The translations under genes were made by a program, and so were the position numbers. 64,000 nucleotides of DNA from Branchiostoma floridae (lineage: Eukaryota; Chordata; Leptocardii; Amphioxiformes; Branchiostomatidae), in assembly GCF_000003815.2 (NCBI RefSeq), contig NC_049993.1, positions 1 through 64,000 on the forward strand, written 5' to 3'. The notes under the pieces are model-generated. The model did not search any database. It was not told the origin of the DNA and worked only from the letters and a program-made list of their open reading frames with translations. This document shows, piece after piece, positions 1-15,100 of the stretch. How positions within the stretch are numbered: the stretch's first letter is position 1; every line of letters begins with the position of its first letter.

Positions 1-609
1 AGTAACGCGATTCCAAATTAGGGTTCAAGTTGCGGCCGAACAAACTTTATATCATTCAAAAGGTCTCTTTGCGCGCTATTGGAAGCTGAAAAACCGCTTG
101 CTAATCGGATGCTTCCTAGCCGAGATAATCTCGCTCGTATGGACTCTAGTTATGGCATATCCGCTAGTCTTAGCCGTGTCTTAGCCGTAAGTCATGGGTA
201 GGGTTATGCCTTATTAACGCGATTCCAAGTTAGGGTTCAAGTTGGGGCCAGGTAAACTTTATATCATTCGAAAGGTCCATTTGCGCGCTATTGGAAGATA
301 AAAACCACTTGCCAATCAGATGCTTCCTTGCCGAGATAATCTCGATCGTATGGACTCTAGTCGTGGCATATCCGCTAGTCTTAGCCGTATGTAAGGGGCA
401 GGGTGATGCCTTAGTAACGCGATTTCAAGTTAGGGTTCAAGTTGCGGTCGGGCAAACTTTATATCATTCGAAAGTTTTCTTTGCGCGCTATTGGAAGATA
501 AAAACCGCTTGCCAATCGGATGCTTCCTTGCCGAGAAAATCTCGATCGTATGGACTCTAGTTGTGGCATATCCGCTAGTATTAGCCGTAAGTCGGGGTTA
601 GGATGATGC

Positions 610-709
610 NNNNNNNNNNNNNNNNNNNNNNNNNNNNNNNNNNNNNNNNNNNNNNNNNNNNNNNNNNNNNNNNNNNNNNNNNNNNNNNNNNNNNNNNNNN
701 NNNNNNNNN
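610..709. other. Assembly gap (100 N)
   Basis: A run of exactly 100 N inside the satellite. The round length suggests a placeholder of unknown true size. Confidence 0.98.
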
Positions 710-3321
710 ATTAGGGTTCAAGTTGCGCCGGGTAAACTTTATATCATTCGAAAGGTCTCTTTGCGCGCTATTGGAAGATAAATACCACTTTCCAATCGGA
801 TGCTTCCTTGCCGAGATAATCTCGCTCGTATGGACTCTAGTTGTCGCATATCCACTAGTCTTAGCCGTGTCTTAGCCGTAAGTCAGGGGTAGGGTGATGC
901 CTTAATAACGCGATTCCAAGTTAGGGTTCAAATTGTGGCCGGGCAATCTTTATATCATTCGAAAGGAATCTTTGCGCGCTATTGGAAGATAAATACCACT
1001 TTCCAATCGGATGCTTCCTTGCCGAGATAATCTCGCACGAATGGACTCTAGTTGTCGCATATCCGCTAGTCTTAGCCGTGTTTTAGCCGTAAGTCAGGGG
1101 TAGGGTGATGCTTTAATAACGCGATTCCAAGTTAGGGTTCAAGTTGTGGCCGGGCAATCTTTATATCATTCGAAATGAATCTTTGCGCGCTAATGGAAGA
1201 TTAAAACCGCTTGCCAATCAGATGCTTCCTTGCCGAGATAATCTCGACCGTATGGACTCTAGTTGTGGCATATCCGCTAGTCTTAGCCGTGTCTTAGCCG
1301 TAAGTCAGGGGTAGGGTGATGCCTTAATAACGCGATTCCAAATTAGGGTTCAAGTTGCGGCCGAGTAAACTTCATATCATTCGAAAGGTCTCTTTGCGCG
1401 CTATTGGAAGATAAATACCGCTTTCCAATCGGATGCTTCCTTGCCGAGATAATCTCGACCGTATGGACTCTAGTTGTGGCATATCCGCTAGTCTTAGCCG
1501 TGTCTTAGCCGTAAGTCAGGGGTAGGGTGATGCCTTAATAACACGATTCCAATTTAGGGTTCAAGTTGCGGCCGGGTAAACTTTATATCATTCGAAAGGA
1601 ATCTCTGCGCGCTATTGGAAGATAAAAACCGCTTTCCAATCGGATGCTTCCTTGCCGAGATAATCGCGATCGTATGGACTCTAGTCGTGGCATATCCGCT
1701 AGTCTTAGCCGTAAGTCGGGGGTAGGGTTGTGCCTTAATAACGCGATTCAAAGTTAGGGTTCAAGTTGCGGCCAGGCTAACTTTATATCATTCGAAGGGT
1801 CCATTTGCGCGCTATTGGAAGATGAAAACCGCTTGCCAATCGGATGCTTCCTTGCCCGAATAATCTCGATCGTATGGACTCTAGTTGTGGCATATCCGCT
1901 AGTCTTAGCCGTAAGCAAGGGATAGGGTGATGCCTTTATAACGCGAATTCAAGTTAGGGTTCAAGTTGCGGCCGGGCAAACTTTATATCATTCGAAAGGT
2001 ATCTTTGCGCGCTATTGGAAGCTCCACCCCATTAAGCGATCGGATGCTTCCTTGCCGAGATAATCTAGATCGTATGGACTCTAGTCGTGGCATATCCGCT
2101 AGTCTTAGCCGTAAGTCGGGGGTAGTGTGATGCCTTAATAACGCGAATCATGTTAGGGTTCAAGTTGCGGCCGGGTAAACTTTATATCATTCGAAAGGAA
2201 TCTTTGCGCGCTATTGGAAGATAAAAACCGCTTGCCAATCGGATGCTTCCTTGCCGAGATAATCTCGATCGTATGGACTCTAGTCGTGGCATATCCGCTA
2301 GTCTTAGCCATAAGTCGGGGGTAGGGTTATGCCTTAATAACGCGATTCCAAGTTAGGGTTCAAGTTGCGGCCAGGCAAACTTTGTATCATTCAAAAGGTC
2401 CATTTGCGCGCTATTGGAAGATGAAAACCGCTTTTCAATCGGATGCTTCCTTGCCGACATAATCTCGATCGTATGGACTCTAGTCGTGGCATATCCGCTA
2501 GTCTTAGCCATAAGTCGGGGGTAGGATGATGCCTTAATAACGCGATTCCAAATATGGGTTCAAGTTGCAGCCGGGTAAACTTTATATCATTCGAAAGGAA
2601 TTTTTGCGCGCTATTGGAAGATAAAAACCGCTTGCCAATCAGATGCTTCCTTGCCGAGATAATCTCGACCGTATGGACTCTAGTCGTGGCATATCCGCTA
2701 GTCTTAGCCGTATGTAAGGGGCAGGGTGATGCCTTAGTAACGCGATTCCAAATTAGGGTTCAAGTTGCGGCCGAACAAACTTTATATCATTCAAAAGGTC
2801 TCTTTGCGCGCTATTGGAAGCTGAAAAACCGCTTGCTAATCGGATGCTTCCTAGCCGAGATAATCTCGCTCGTATGGACTCTAGTTATGGCATATCCGCT
2901 AGTCTTAGCCGTGTCTTAGCCGTAAGTCATGGGTAGGGTTATGCCTTATTAACGCGATTCCAAGTTAGGGTTCAAGTTGGGGCCAGGTAAACTTTATATC
3001 ATTCGAAAGGTCCATTTGCGCGCTATTGGAAGATAAAAACCACTTGCCAATCAGATGCTTCCTTGCCGAGATAATCTCGATCGTATGGACTCTAGTCGTG
3101 GCATATCCGCTAGTCTTAGCCGTATGTAAGGGGCAGGGTGATGCCTTAGTAACGCGATTTCAAGTTAGGGTTCAAGTTGCGGTCGGGCAAACTTTATATC
3201 ATTCGAAAGTTTTCTTTGCGCGCTATTGGAAGATAAAAACCGCTTGCCAATCGGATGCTTCCTTGCCGAGAAAATCTCGATCGTATGGACTCTAGTCGTG
3301 GCATATCCGCTAGTATTAGCC

Positions 3322-3447
3322 NNNNNNNNNNNNNNNNNNNNNNNNNNNNNNNNNNNNNNNNNNNNNNNNNNNNNNNNNNNNNNNNNNNNNNNNNNNNNNN
3401 NNNNNNNNNNNNNNNNNNNNNNNNNNNNNNNNNNNNNNNNNNNNNNN
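3322..3447. other. Assembly gap (126 N)
   Basis: A run of N inside the satellite. Flanking monomers belong to different variant types, so the sequence may be wrongly joined across it. Confidence 0.97.
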
Positions 3448-6400
3448 CAATCGGATGCTTACTTGCGAGATAATCTCGCTCGTATGGACTCTAGTTGTGG
3501 TATATCCGCTAGTCTTAGCCGTGTCTTAGCCGTAAGTCAGGGGTAGGGTGATGCCTTAATAACGCGAGTCCAAGTTAGGGTTCAAGTTGCGGCCGGGTAA
3601 ACTTTATATCATTCGGAAGGTCTCTTTGCGCGCTATTGGAAGATAAATACCGCTTGCCAATCGGATGCTTCCTTGCCGAGATAATCTACATCGTATGGAC
3701 TCTAGTCGTGGCATATCCGCTAGTATTAGCCGTAAGTCGGGGTAAGGATGATGCCTTAATAACGCGATTCCAAATTAGGGTTCAAGTTGCGCCGGGTAAA
3801 CTTTATATCATTCGAAAGGTCTCTTTGCGCGCTATTGGAAGATAAATACCACTTTCCAATCGGATGCTTCCTTGCCGAGATAATCTCGCACGAATGGACT
3901 CTAGTTGTCGCATATCCGCTAGTCTTAGCCGTGTCTTAGCCGTAAGTCAGGGGTAGGGTGATGCTTTAATAACGCGATTCCAAGTTAGGGTTCAAGTTGT
4001 GGCCGGGCAATCTTTATATCATTCGAAATGAATCTTTGCGCGCTAATGGAAGATTAAAACCGCTTGCCAATCAGATGCTTCCTTGCCGAGATAATCTCGA
4101 CCGTATGGACTCTAGTTGTGGCATATCCGCTAGTCTTAGCCGTGTCTTAGCCGTAAGTCAGGGGTAGGGTGATGCCTTAATAACGCGATTCCAAATTAGG
4201 GTTCAAGTTGCGGCCGAGTAAACTTCATATCATTCGAAAGGTCTCTTTGCGCGCTATTGGAAGATAAATACCGCTTTCCAATCGGATGCTTCCTTGCCGA
4301 GATAATCTCGACCGTATGGACTCTAGTTGTGGCATATCCGCTAGTCTTAGCCGTGTCTTAGCCGTAAGTCAGGGGTAGGGTGATGCCTTAATAACACGAT
4401 TCCAATTTAGGGTTCAAGTTGCGGCCGGGTAAACTTTATATCATTCGAAAGGAATCTCTGCGCGCTATTGGAAGATAAAAACCGCTTTCCAATCGGATGC
4501 TTCCTTGCCGAGATAATCGCGATCGTATGGACTCTAGTCGTGGCATATCCGCTAGTCTTAGCCGTAAGTCGGGGGTAGGGTTGTGCCTTAATAACGCGAT
4601 TCAAAGTTAGGGTTCAAGTTGCGGCCAGGCTAACTTTATATCATTCCAAGGGTCCATTTGCGCGCTTTTGGAAGATGAAAACCGCTTGCCAATCAGATGC
4701 TTCCTTGCCGAGATAATCTCGATCGTATGGACTCTAGTTGTGGCATATCCGCTAGTCTTAGCCGTAAGTCGGGGGTAGTGTGATGCCTTAATAACGCGAA
4801 TCATGTTAGGGTTCAAGTTGCGGCCGGGTAAACTTTATATCATTCGAAAGGAATCTTTGCGCGCTATTGGAAGATAAAAACCGCTTGCCAATCGGATGCT
4901 TCCTTGCCGAGATAATCTCGATCGTATGGACTCTAGTCGTGGCATATCCGCTAGTCTTAGCCATAAGTCGGGGGTAGGGTTATGCCTTAATAACGCGATT
5001 CCAAGTTAGGGTTCAAGTTGCGGCCAGGCAAACTTTATATCATTCAAAAGGTCCATTTGCGCGCTATTGGAAGATGAAAACCGCTTTTCAATCGGATGCT
5101 TCCTTGCCGACATAATCTCGATCGTATGGACTCTAGTCGTGGCATATCCGCTAGTCTGAGCCGTAAGCAAGGGGCAGGGTGATGCCTTAGTAACGCGATT
5201 TCAAGTTAGGGTTCAAGTTGCGAACGGGTAAACTTTATATCATTCGGAAGGAATCTTTGCGCGCTATTGGATAATGAAAACCGCTTGCCAATCGGATGCT
5301 TCCTTGCCGAGAAAATCTCGATCGTATGGACTCTAGTCGTGGCATATCGGCCAGTATTAGCCGTAAGTCGAGGGTAGGAAGATGCCTTAATAACGCGATT
5401 CCAAATTAGGGTTCAAGTTGCGGCCGGGTAAACTTTATATCATTCGAAAGGTCTCTTTCCGCGCTATTGGAAGATAAATACCGCTTTCCAATCGGATGCT
5501 TCCTTGCCGAGATAATCTCGCTCGTATGGACTCTAGTTGTGGCATATCCGCTAGTCTTAGCCGTGTCTTAGCCGTAAGTCAGGGGTAGGGTGATGCCTTA
5601 ATAACGCGATTCCAAGTTAGGGTTCAAGTTTCGGCCGGGCAAACTTTATATCATTCGAAAGGAATCTTTGCGCGCTATTGGAAGATAAAAACCGCTTGCC
5701 AATCAGATGCTTCCTTGCCGAGATAATCTCGACCGTATGGACTCTAGTTGTGGCATATCCGCTAGTCTTAGCCGTGTCTTAGCCGTAAGTCAGGGGTAGG
5801 GTGATGCCTTAATAACGCGATTCCAAATTAGGGCTCAAGTTGCGGCCGGGCAAACTTTATATCATTCGAAAGGAATCTTTGCGCGCTATTGGAAGATGAA
5901 AACCGCTTTTCAATCGGATGCTTCCTTGCCGAGATAATCTCGATCGTATGGACTCTAGTCGTGGCATATCGGCTAGTCTTAGCCATAAGTCGGGGGTAGG
6001 ATGATGCCTTCATAACGCGATTCCAAATTTGGGTTCAAGTTGCGGCCGGGTAAACTTTATATCATTCGAAAGGTCTCTTTGCGCGCTATTGGAAGATAAA
6101 AACCGCTTGCCAATCGGATGCTTCCTTGCCGAGAAAATCTCGCTCGTATGGACTCTAGTCGTGGCATATCCGCTAATCTTAGCCGTAAGTCGGGGGTAGG
6201 GTGATTCCTAAATAAAGCGATTCCAAATTAGGGTTCAAGTTGCGGCCGGAAAAACTTTATATCATTCGAAAGGGCTCATTGCGCGCTATTGGAAGCTGAA
6301 AACCGCTTTCCAATCGGATGCTTACTTGCCGAGATAATCTCGACCGTACGGACTCTAGTTGTGGCATATCCGCTAGTCTTAGCCGTGTCTTAGCCGTAAG

Positions 6401-8258
6401 TCAGGGGTAGGGTGATGCCTTAATAACGCGAGTCCAAGTTAGGGTTCAAGTTGCGGCCGGGTAAACTTTATATCATTCGAAAGGAATCTTTGCGCGCTAT
6501 TGGAAGATAAATACCGCTTGCTAATCGGATGCTTCCTTGCCGAGATAATCTCGATCGTATGGACTCTAGTCGTGGCATATCCGCTAGTCTTAGCCGTAAG
6601 TCGGGGGTAGGGTTATGCCTTAATAACGCGATTCCAAGTTAGGGTTCAAGTTGCGGCCAGGCAAATTTTATATCATTCGAAAGGTCCATTTGCGCGCTAT
6701 TGGAAGATGAAAACCGCTTTCCAATCAGATGCTTCCTTGCCGAGATAATCTCGATCGTATGGACTCTAGTCGTTGCATATCCGCTAGTCTGAGCCGTAAG
6801 CAAGGGGCAGGGTGATGCCTTAGTAACGCGATTTCAAGTTAGGGTTCAAGTTGCGGCCGGGCAAACTTTATATCATTCGAAAGTTTTCTTTGCGTGCTAT
6901 TGGAAGATGAAAACTGCTTGCCAATCGGATGCTTCCTTGCCGAGATAATCTCGACCGTATGGACTCTAGTCGTGGCATATCCGCTAGTCTTAGCCATAAG
7001 TCGGGGGTAGGATGATGCTTTCATAACGCGATTCCAAATTAGGGTTCAAGTTGCGGCCGGGTAAACTTTATATCATTCGAAAGGTCTCTTTGCGCGCTAT
7101 TGGAAGATAAATACCACTTTCCAATCGGATGCTTCCTTGCCGAGATAATCTCGCTCGTATGGACTCTAGTTGTCGCATATCCGCTAGTCTTAGCCGTGTC
7201 TTAGCCGTAAGTCAGGTGTAGGGTGATGCTTTAATAACGCGATTCCAAGTTAGGGTTCAAGTTGTGGCCGGGCAATCTTTATATCATTCGAAATGAATCT
7301 TTGCGCGCTAATGGAAGATTAAAACCGCTTGCCAATCAGATGCTTCCTTGCCGAGATAATCTCGACCGTATGGACTCTAGTTGTGGCATATCCGCTAGTC
7401 TTAGCCGTGTCTTAGCCGTAAGTCAGGGGTAGGGTGATGCCTTAATAACGCGATTCCAAATTAGGGTTCAAGTTGCGGCCGAGTAAACTTCACATCATTC
7501 GAAAGGTCTCTTTGCGCGCTATTGGAAGATAAATACCGCTTTCCAATCGGATGCTTCCTTGCCGAGATAATCTCGACCGTATGGACTCTAGTTGTGGCAT
7601 ATCCGCTAGTCTTAGCCGTGTCTTAGCCGTAAGTCAGGGGTAGGGTGATGCCTTAATAACACGATTCCAATTTAGGGTTCAAGTAGCGGCCGGGTAAACT
7701 TTATATCATTCGAAAGGAATCTCTGCGCGCTATTGGAAGATAAAAACCGCTTGCCAATCGGATGCTTCCTTGCCGAGATAATCGCGATCGTATGGACTCT
7801 AGTCGTGGCATATCCGCTAGTCTTAGCCGTAAGTCAGGGGTAGGGTAGTGCCTTAATAACGCGATTCCAAGTTAGGGTCCAAGTTGCGGCCAGGCTAACT
7901 TTATATCATTCCAAGGGTCCATTTGCGCGCTTTTGGAAGATGAAAACCGCTTGCCAATCAGATGCTTCCTTGCCGAGATAATCTCGATCGTATGGACTCT
8001 AGTTGTGGCATATCCGCTAGTCTTAGCCGTAAGCAAGGGGTAGGGTGATGCCTTTATAACGCGAATTCAAGTTAGGGTTCAAGTTGCGGCCGGGCAAACT
8101 TTATATCATTCGAAAGGTCTCTTTGCGCGCTATTGAAAGATAAAAACCGCTTGCCAATCGGATGCTTCCTTGCCGAGATAATCTCGATCGTATGGACTCT
8201 AGTTGTGGCATATCCGCTAGTCTTAGCCGTATGCAAGGGGTAGGGTGATGCCTTTATA

Positions 8259-10060
8259 ACGCGAATTCAAGTTAGGGTTCAAGTTTCGGCCGGGCAAACT
8301 TTATATCATTCGAAAGGAATTTTTTCGCGCTATTGGAAGATAAAAACCGCTTGCCAATCAGATGCTTCCTTGCCGAGAAAATGTCGCTCGTATGGACTCT
8401 AGTCGTGGCATATCCGCTAGTCTTAGCCGTAAGTCGGGGGTAGGGTGATTCCTAAATAAAGCGATTCCAAATTAGGGTTCAAGTTGCGGCCGGGTAAACT
8501 TTATATCATTCGCAAGGTCTCTTTGCGCGCTATTGGAAGCTGAAAACCGCTTGCCAATCGGATGCTTACTTGCCGAGATAATCTCGCTCGTATGGACTCT
8601 AGTTGTGGTATATCCGCTAGTCTTAGCCGTGTCTTAGCCGTAAGTCAGGGGTAGGGTGATGCCTTAATAACGCGAGTCCAAGTTAGGGTTCAAGTTGCTG
8701 CCGGGTAAACTTTATATCATTCGAAAGGTCTCTTTGCGCGCTATTGGAAGATAAAAACCGCTTGCCGATCGGATGCTTCCTTGCCGAGATAATCTAGATC
8801 GTATGGACTCTAGTCGTGGCATATCCGCTAGTCTTAGCCGTAAGTCGGGGGTAGTGTGATGCCTTAATAACGCGAATCATATTAGGGTTCAAGTTGCGGC
8901 CGGGTAAACTTTATATCATTCGAAAGGATCTTTGCGCGCTTTTGGAAGATGAAAACCGCTTGCCAATCGGATGCTTCCTTGCCGAGATAATCTCGATCGT
9001 ATGGACTCTAGTCGTGGCATATCCGCTAGTCTTAGCCATAAGTCGGGGGTAGGGTTATGCCTTAATAACGCGATTCCAAGTTAGGGTTCAAGTTGCGGCC
9101 AGGCAAACTTTATATCATTCAAAAGGTCCATTTGCGCGCTATTGGAAGATGAAAACCGCTTTTCAATCGGATGCTTCCTTGCCGACATAATCTCGATCGT
9201 ATGGACTCTAGTCGTGGCATATCCGCTAGTCTTAGCCATAAGTCGGGGGTAGGATGATGCCTTAATAACGCGATTCCAAATATGGGTTCAAGTTGCAGCC
9301 GGGTAAACTTTATATCATTCGAAAGGTCCATTTGCGCGCTATTGGAAGATAAAAACCACTTGCCAATCAGATGCTTCCTTGCCGAGATAATCTCGATCGT
9401 ATGGACTCTAGTCGTGGCATATCCGCTAGTCTTAGCCGTATGTAAGGGGCAGGGTGATGCCTTAGTAACGCGATTCCAAATTAGGGTTCAAGTTGCGGCC
9501 GAACAAACTTTATATCATTCAAAAGGTCTCTTTGCGCGCTATTGGAAGCTGAAAAACCGCTTGCTAATCGGATGCTTCCTAGCCGAGATAATCTCGCTCG
9601 TATGGACTCTAGTTATGGCATATCCGCTAGTCTTAGCCGTGTCTTAGCCGTAAGTCATGGGTAGGGTTATGCCTTATTAACGCGATTTCAAGTTAGGGTT
9701 CAAGTTGGGGCCAGGTAAACTTTATATCATTCGAAAGGTCCATTTGCGCGCTATTGGAAGATAAAAACCACTTGCCAATCAGATGCTTCCTTGCCGAGAT
9801 AATCTCGATCGTATGGACTCTAGTCGTGGCATATCCGCTAGTCTTAGCCGTATGTAAGGGGCAGGGTGATGCCTTAGTAACGCGATTTCAAGTTAGGGTT
9901 CAAGTTGCGGTCGGGCAAACTTTATATCATTCGAAAGTTTTCTTTGCGCGCTATTGGAAGATAAAAACCGCTTGCCAATCGGATGCTTCCTTGCCGAGAA
10001 AATCTCGATCGTATGGACTCTAGTCGTGGCATATCCGCTAGTATTAGCCGTAAGTCGGGG
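8259..10060. repeat. Partial copy of the 11-mer higher-order repeat inside the heterogeneous zone
   Basis: Aligning by offset 11602, this stretch follows the monomer order of the 2232 bp unit at 18639-20870: monomers 7-11, then 1-4. It shares a rare variant with that copy, the run ttttttcgcg near 8323 and 19920, which other copies lack (they have tttttgcg). Monomer 1 of this copy (from 9269) differs from the others around 9325-9370, where it looks like monomer 3, suggesting local conversion. It shows that the higher-order unit, or its precursor, exists outside the homogeneous blocks. Confidence 0.75.
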
Positions 10061-12035
10061 TTAGGATGATGCCTTAATAACGCGATTCCAAATTAGGGTT
10101 CAAGTTGCGCCGGGTAAACTTTATATCATTCGAAAGGTCTCTTTGCGCGCTATTGGAAGATAAATACCACTTTGCAATCGGATGCTTCCTTGCCGAGATA
10201 ATCTCGCTCGTATGGACTCTAGTTGTCGCATATCCGCTAGTCTTAGCCGTGTCTTAGCCGTAAGTCAGGGGTAGGGTGATGCCTTAATAACTCGATTCCA
10301 AATTTTGGTTCAAGTTGCGGCCAGGCAAACTTTATATCATTCGAAAGGTCCATTTGCGCGCTATTGGAAGATGAAAACCGCTTGCCAATCAGATGCTTCC
10401 TTGCCGAGATAATCTCGATCGTATGGACTCTAGTCGTGGCATATCCGCTAGTCTTAGCCGTAAGCAAGGGGTAGGGTGATGCCTTAATAACGCGATTCCA
10501 AATTAGGGTTCAAGTGGCGGCCAGGGAAACTTTATATCATTCGAAAAGTCCATTTGCGCGCTATTGGAAGATGAAAACCGCTTGCCAATGAGATGCTTCC
10601 TTGCCGAGATAATCTCGATCGTATGGACTCTAGTCGTGGCATAATCGCTAGTCTTAGCCGTAAGCAAGGGGTAGGTTGATGCCTTAATAACGCGATTTCA
10701 AGTTAGGGTTCAAGTTGCGGCCAGGCAAACTTTATATTATTCGAAAGGTCTCTTTACGCGCTATTGGAAGATGAAAACCGCTTTCCAATCGGATGCTTCC
10801 TCGCCGCGAAAATCTCGATCGTATGGACTCTAGTCGTTGCATATCCGCTAGTCTTAGCCGTAAGTCGGGGGTAGGGTGATGCCTTAATAACATGATTCCA
10901 AGTTAGGGTTCAAGTTAAGGCCAGGCAAACTTTATATCATTCGAAAGGTACATTTGCGCGCTATTGGAAGATGAAAACCGCTTGCCAATCGGATGCTTCC
11001 TTGCCGAGAAAATCTCGATCGTATGGACTCTAGTCGTGGCATATCTGCTAGTATTAGCCGTAAGTCAGGGGTAGGATAATGCCTTAATAACGCGATTCCA
11101 AGTTAGGGTTCAAGTTGCGGCCGGGTAAACTTTATATCATTCGAAAGGTCTCTTTCCGCGCTATTGGAAGATAAATACCGCTTTCCAATCGGATGCTTCC
11201 TTGCCGAGATAATCTCGCTCGTATGGACTCTAGTTGTGGCATATCCGCTAGTCTTAGCCGTGTCTTAGCCGTAAGTCAGGGGTAGGGTGATGCCTTAATA
11301 ACGCGATTCCAAGTTAGGGTTCAAGTTTCGGCCGGGCAAACTTTATATCATTCGAAAGGAATCTTTGCGCGCTATTGGAAGATAAAAACCGCTTGCCAAT
11401 CAGATGCTTCCTTGCCGAGATAATCTCGACCGTATGGACTCTAGTTGTGGCATATCCGCTAGTCTTAGCCGTGTCTTAGCCGTAAGTCAGGGGTAGGGTG
11501 ATGCCTTAATAACGCGATTCCAAATTAGGGTTCAAGTTGCGGCCGGGCAAACTTTATATCATTCGAAAGGAATCTTTGCGCGCTATTGGAAGATGAAAAC
11601 CGCTTTTCAATCGGATGCTTCCTTGCCGAGATAATCTCGATCGTATGGACTCTAGTCGTGGCATATCGGCTAGTCTTAGCCATAAGTCGGGGGTAGGATG
11701 ATGCCTTCATAACGCGATTCCAAATATGGGTTGAAGTTGCGGCCGGGTAAACTTTATATCATTCGAAAGGTCTCTTTGCGCGCTATTGGAAGATAAAAAC
11801 CGCTTGCCAATCGGATGCTTCCTTGCCGAGAAAATCTCGCTCGTATGGACTCTAGTCGTGGCATATCCGCTAATCTTAGCCGTAAGTCGGGGGTAGGGTG
11901 ATTCCTAAATAAAGCGATTCCAAATTAGGGTTCAAGTTGCGGCCGGAAAAACTTTATATCATTCGAAAGGGCTCATTGCGCGCTATTGGAAGCTGAAAAC
12001 CGCTTTCCAATCGGATGCTTACTTACCGAGATGAT

Positions 12036-12172
12036 NNNNNNNNNNNNNNNNNNNNNNNNNNNNNNNNNNNNNNNNNNNNNNNNNNNNNNNNNNNNNNNNN
12101 NNNNNNNNNNNNNNNNNNNNNNNNNNNNNNNNNNNNNNNNNNNNNNNNNNNNNNNNNNNNNNNNNNNNNNNN
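12036..12172. other. Assembly gap (137 N)
   Basis: A run of N inside the satellite. The bases just before it (acttaccgagatgat) depart from the monomer consensus, as expected for a low-quality read end. Confidence 0.97.
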
Positions 12173-15100
12173 TTCGAAAGGTCTCTTTGCGCGCTATTGG
12201 AAGATAAATACCGCTTGCCAATCGGATGCTTCCTTGCCGAGATAATCTACATCGTATGGACTCTAGTCGTGGCATATCCGCTAGTATTAGCCGTAAGTCG
12301 GGGTAAGGATGATGCCTTAATAACGCGATTCCAAATTAGGGTTCAAGTTGCGCCGGGTAAACTTTATATCATTCGAAAGGTCTCTTTGTGCGCTATTGGA
12401 AGATAAATACCACTTTCCAATCGGATGCTTCCTTGCCGAGATAATCTCGCACGAATGGACTCTAGTTGTCGCATATCCGCTAGTCTTAGCCGTGTCTTAG
12501 CCGTAAGTCAGGGGCAGGGTGATGCTTTAATAACGCGATTCCAAGTTAGGGTTCAAGTTGTGGCCGGGCAATCTTTATATCATTCGAAATGAATCTTTGC
12601 GCGCTAATGGAAGATTAAAACCGCTTGCCAATCAGATGCTTCCTTGCCGAGATAATCTCGACCGTATGGACTCTAGTTGTGGCATATCCGCTAGTCTTAG
12701 CCGTGTCTTAGCCGTAAGTCAGGGGCAGGGTGATGCCTTAATAACGCGATTCCAAATTAGGGTTCAAGTTGAGGCCGAGTAAACTTTATATCATTCGAAA
12801 GGGCTCTTTGCGCGCTATTGGAAGATAAATACCGCTTGCCAATCGGATGCTTCCTTGCCGAGATAATCTCGACAGTATGGACTCTAGTTGTGGCATATCC
12901 GCTAGTCTTAGCCGTGTCTTAGCCGTAAGTCAGGGGTAGGGTGATGCCTTAATAACGCGATTCCAAATTAGGGTTCAAGTTGCAGCCGGGCAAACTTTAT
13001 ATCATTCGAAAGGAATCTTTGCGCGCTATTGGAAGATAAAAACCGCTTTCCAATCGGATGCTTCCTTGCCGAGATAATCGCGATCGTATGGACTCTAGTC
13101 GTGGCATATCCGCTAGTCTTAGCCGTAAGTCGGGGGTAGGGTTGTGCCTTAATAACGCGATTCAAAGTTAGGGTTCAAGTTGCGGCCAGGCTAACTTTAT
13201 ATCATTCGGAAGTTTTCTTTGCGCGCTTTTGGAAGATGAAAACCGCTTGCCAATCAGATGCTTCCTTGCCGAGATAATCTCGATCGTATGGACTCTAGTT
13301 GTGGCATATCTGCTAGTCTTAGCCGTAAGCAAGGGGTAGGGTGATGCCTTTATAACGCGAATTCAAGTTAGGGTTCAAGTTGCGGCCGGACAAACTTTAT
13401 ATCATTCGAAAGGGCTCATTGCGCGCTATTGGAAGATAAAAACCGCTTGCCAATCGGATGCTTCCTTGCCGAGATAATCTCGATCGTATGGACTCTAGTT
13501 GTGGCATATCCGCTAGTCTTAGCCGTATGCAAGGGGTAGGGTGATGCCTTTATAACGCGAATTCAAGTTAGGGTTCAAGTTGCGGCCGGGCAAACTTTAT
13601 ATCATTCGAAAGGTCTCTTTACGCGCTATTGGAAGATAAAAACCGCTTGCCAATCGGATGCTTTCTTGCCGAGAAAATGTCGCTCGTATGGACTCTAGTC
13701 GTGGCATATCCGCTAGTCTTAGCCGTAAGTCGGGGGTAGGGTGATTCCTAAATAAAGCGATTCCAAATTAGGGTTCAAGTTGCGGCCGGGTAAACTTCAT
13801 ATCATTCGAAAGGTCCATTTGCGCGCTATTGGAAGCTGAAAACCGCTTTCCAATCGGATGCTTACTTGCGAGATAATCTCGCTCGTATGGACTCTAGTTG
13901 TGGCATATCCGCTAGTCTTAGCCGTGTTTTAGCCGTAAGTCAGGGGTAGGGTGATGCCTTAATAACGCGAGTCCAAGTTAGGGTTCAAGTTGCGGCCGGG
14001 TAAACTTTATATCATTCGAAAGGTCTCTTTGCGCGCTATTGGAAGATAAATACCGCTTGCCAATCGGATGCTTCCTTGCCGAGATAATCTACATCGTATG
14101 GACTCTAGTCGTGGCATATCCGCTAGTATTAGCCGTAAGTCGGGGTAAGGATGATGCCTTAATAACGCGATTCCAAATTAGGGTTCAAGTTGCGCCGGGT
14201 AAACTTTATATCATTCGAAAGGTCTCTTTGCGCGCTATTGGAAGATAAATACCACTTTCCAATCGGATGCTTCCTTGCCGAGATAATCTCGCACGAATGG
14301 ACTCTAGTTGTCGCATATCCGCTAGTCTTAGCCGTGTCTTAGCCGTAAGTCAGGGGTAGGGTGATGCTTTAATAACGCGATTCCAAGTTAGGGTTCAAGT
14401 TGTGGCCGGGCAATCTTTATATCATTCGAAATGAATCTTTGCGCGCTAATGGAAGATTAAAACCGCTTGCCAATCAGATGCTTCCTTGCCGAGATAATCT
14501 CGACCGTATGGACTCTAGTTGTGGCATATCCGCTAGTCTTAGCCGTGTCTTAGCCGTAAGTCAGGGGTAGGGTGATGCCTTAATAACGCGATTCCAAATT
14601 AGGGTTCAAGTTGCGGCCGAGTAAACTTCATATCATTCGAAAGGTCTCTTTGCGCGCTATTGGAAGATAAATACCGCTTTCCAATCGGATGCTTCCTTGC
14701 CGAGATAATCTCGACCGTATGGACTCTAGTTGTGGCATATCCGCTAGTCTTAGCCGTGTCTTAGCCGTAAGTCAGGGGTAGGGTGATGCCTTAATAACAC
14801 GATTCCAATTTAGGGTTCAAGTTGCGGCCGGGTAAACTTTATATCATTCGAAAGGAATCTCTGCGCGCTATTGGAAGATAAAAACCGCTTTCCAATCGGA
14901 TGCTTCCTTGCCGAGATAATCGCGATCGTATGGACTCTAGTCGTGGCATATCCGCTAGTCTTAGCCGTAAGTCGGGGGTAGGGTTGTGCCTTAATAACGC
15001 GATTCAAAGTTAGGGTTCAAGTTGCGGCCAGGCTAACTTTATATCATTCCAAGGGTCCATTTGCTCGCTTTTGGAAGATGAAAACCGCTTGCCAATCAGA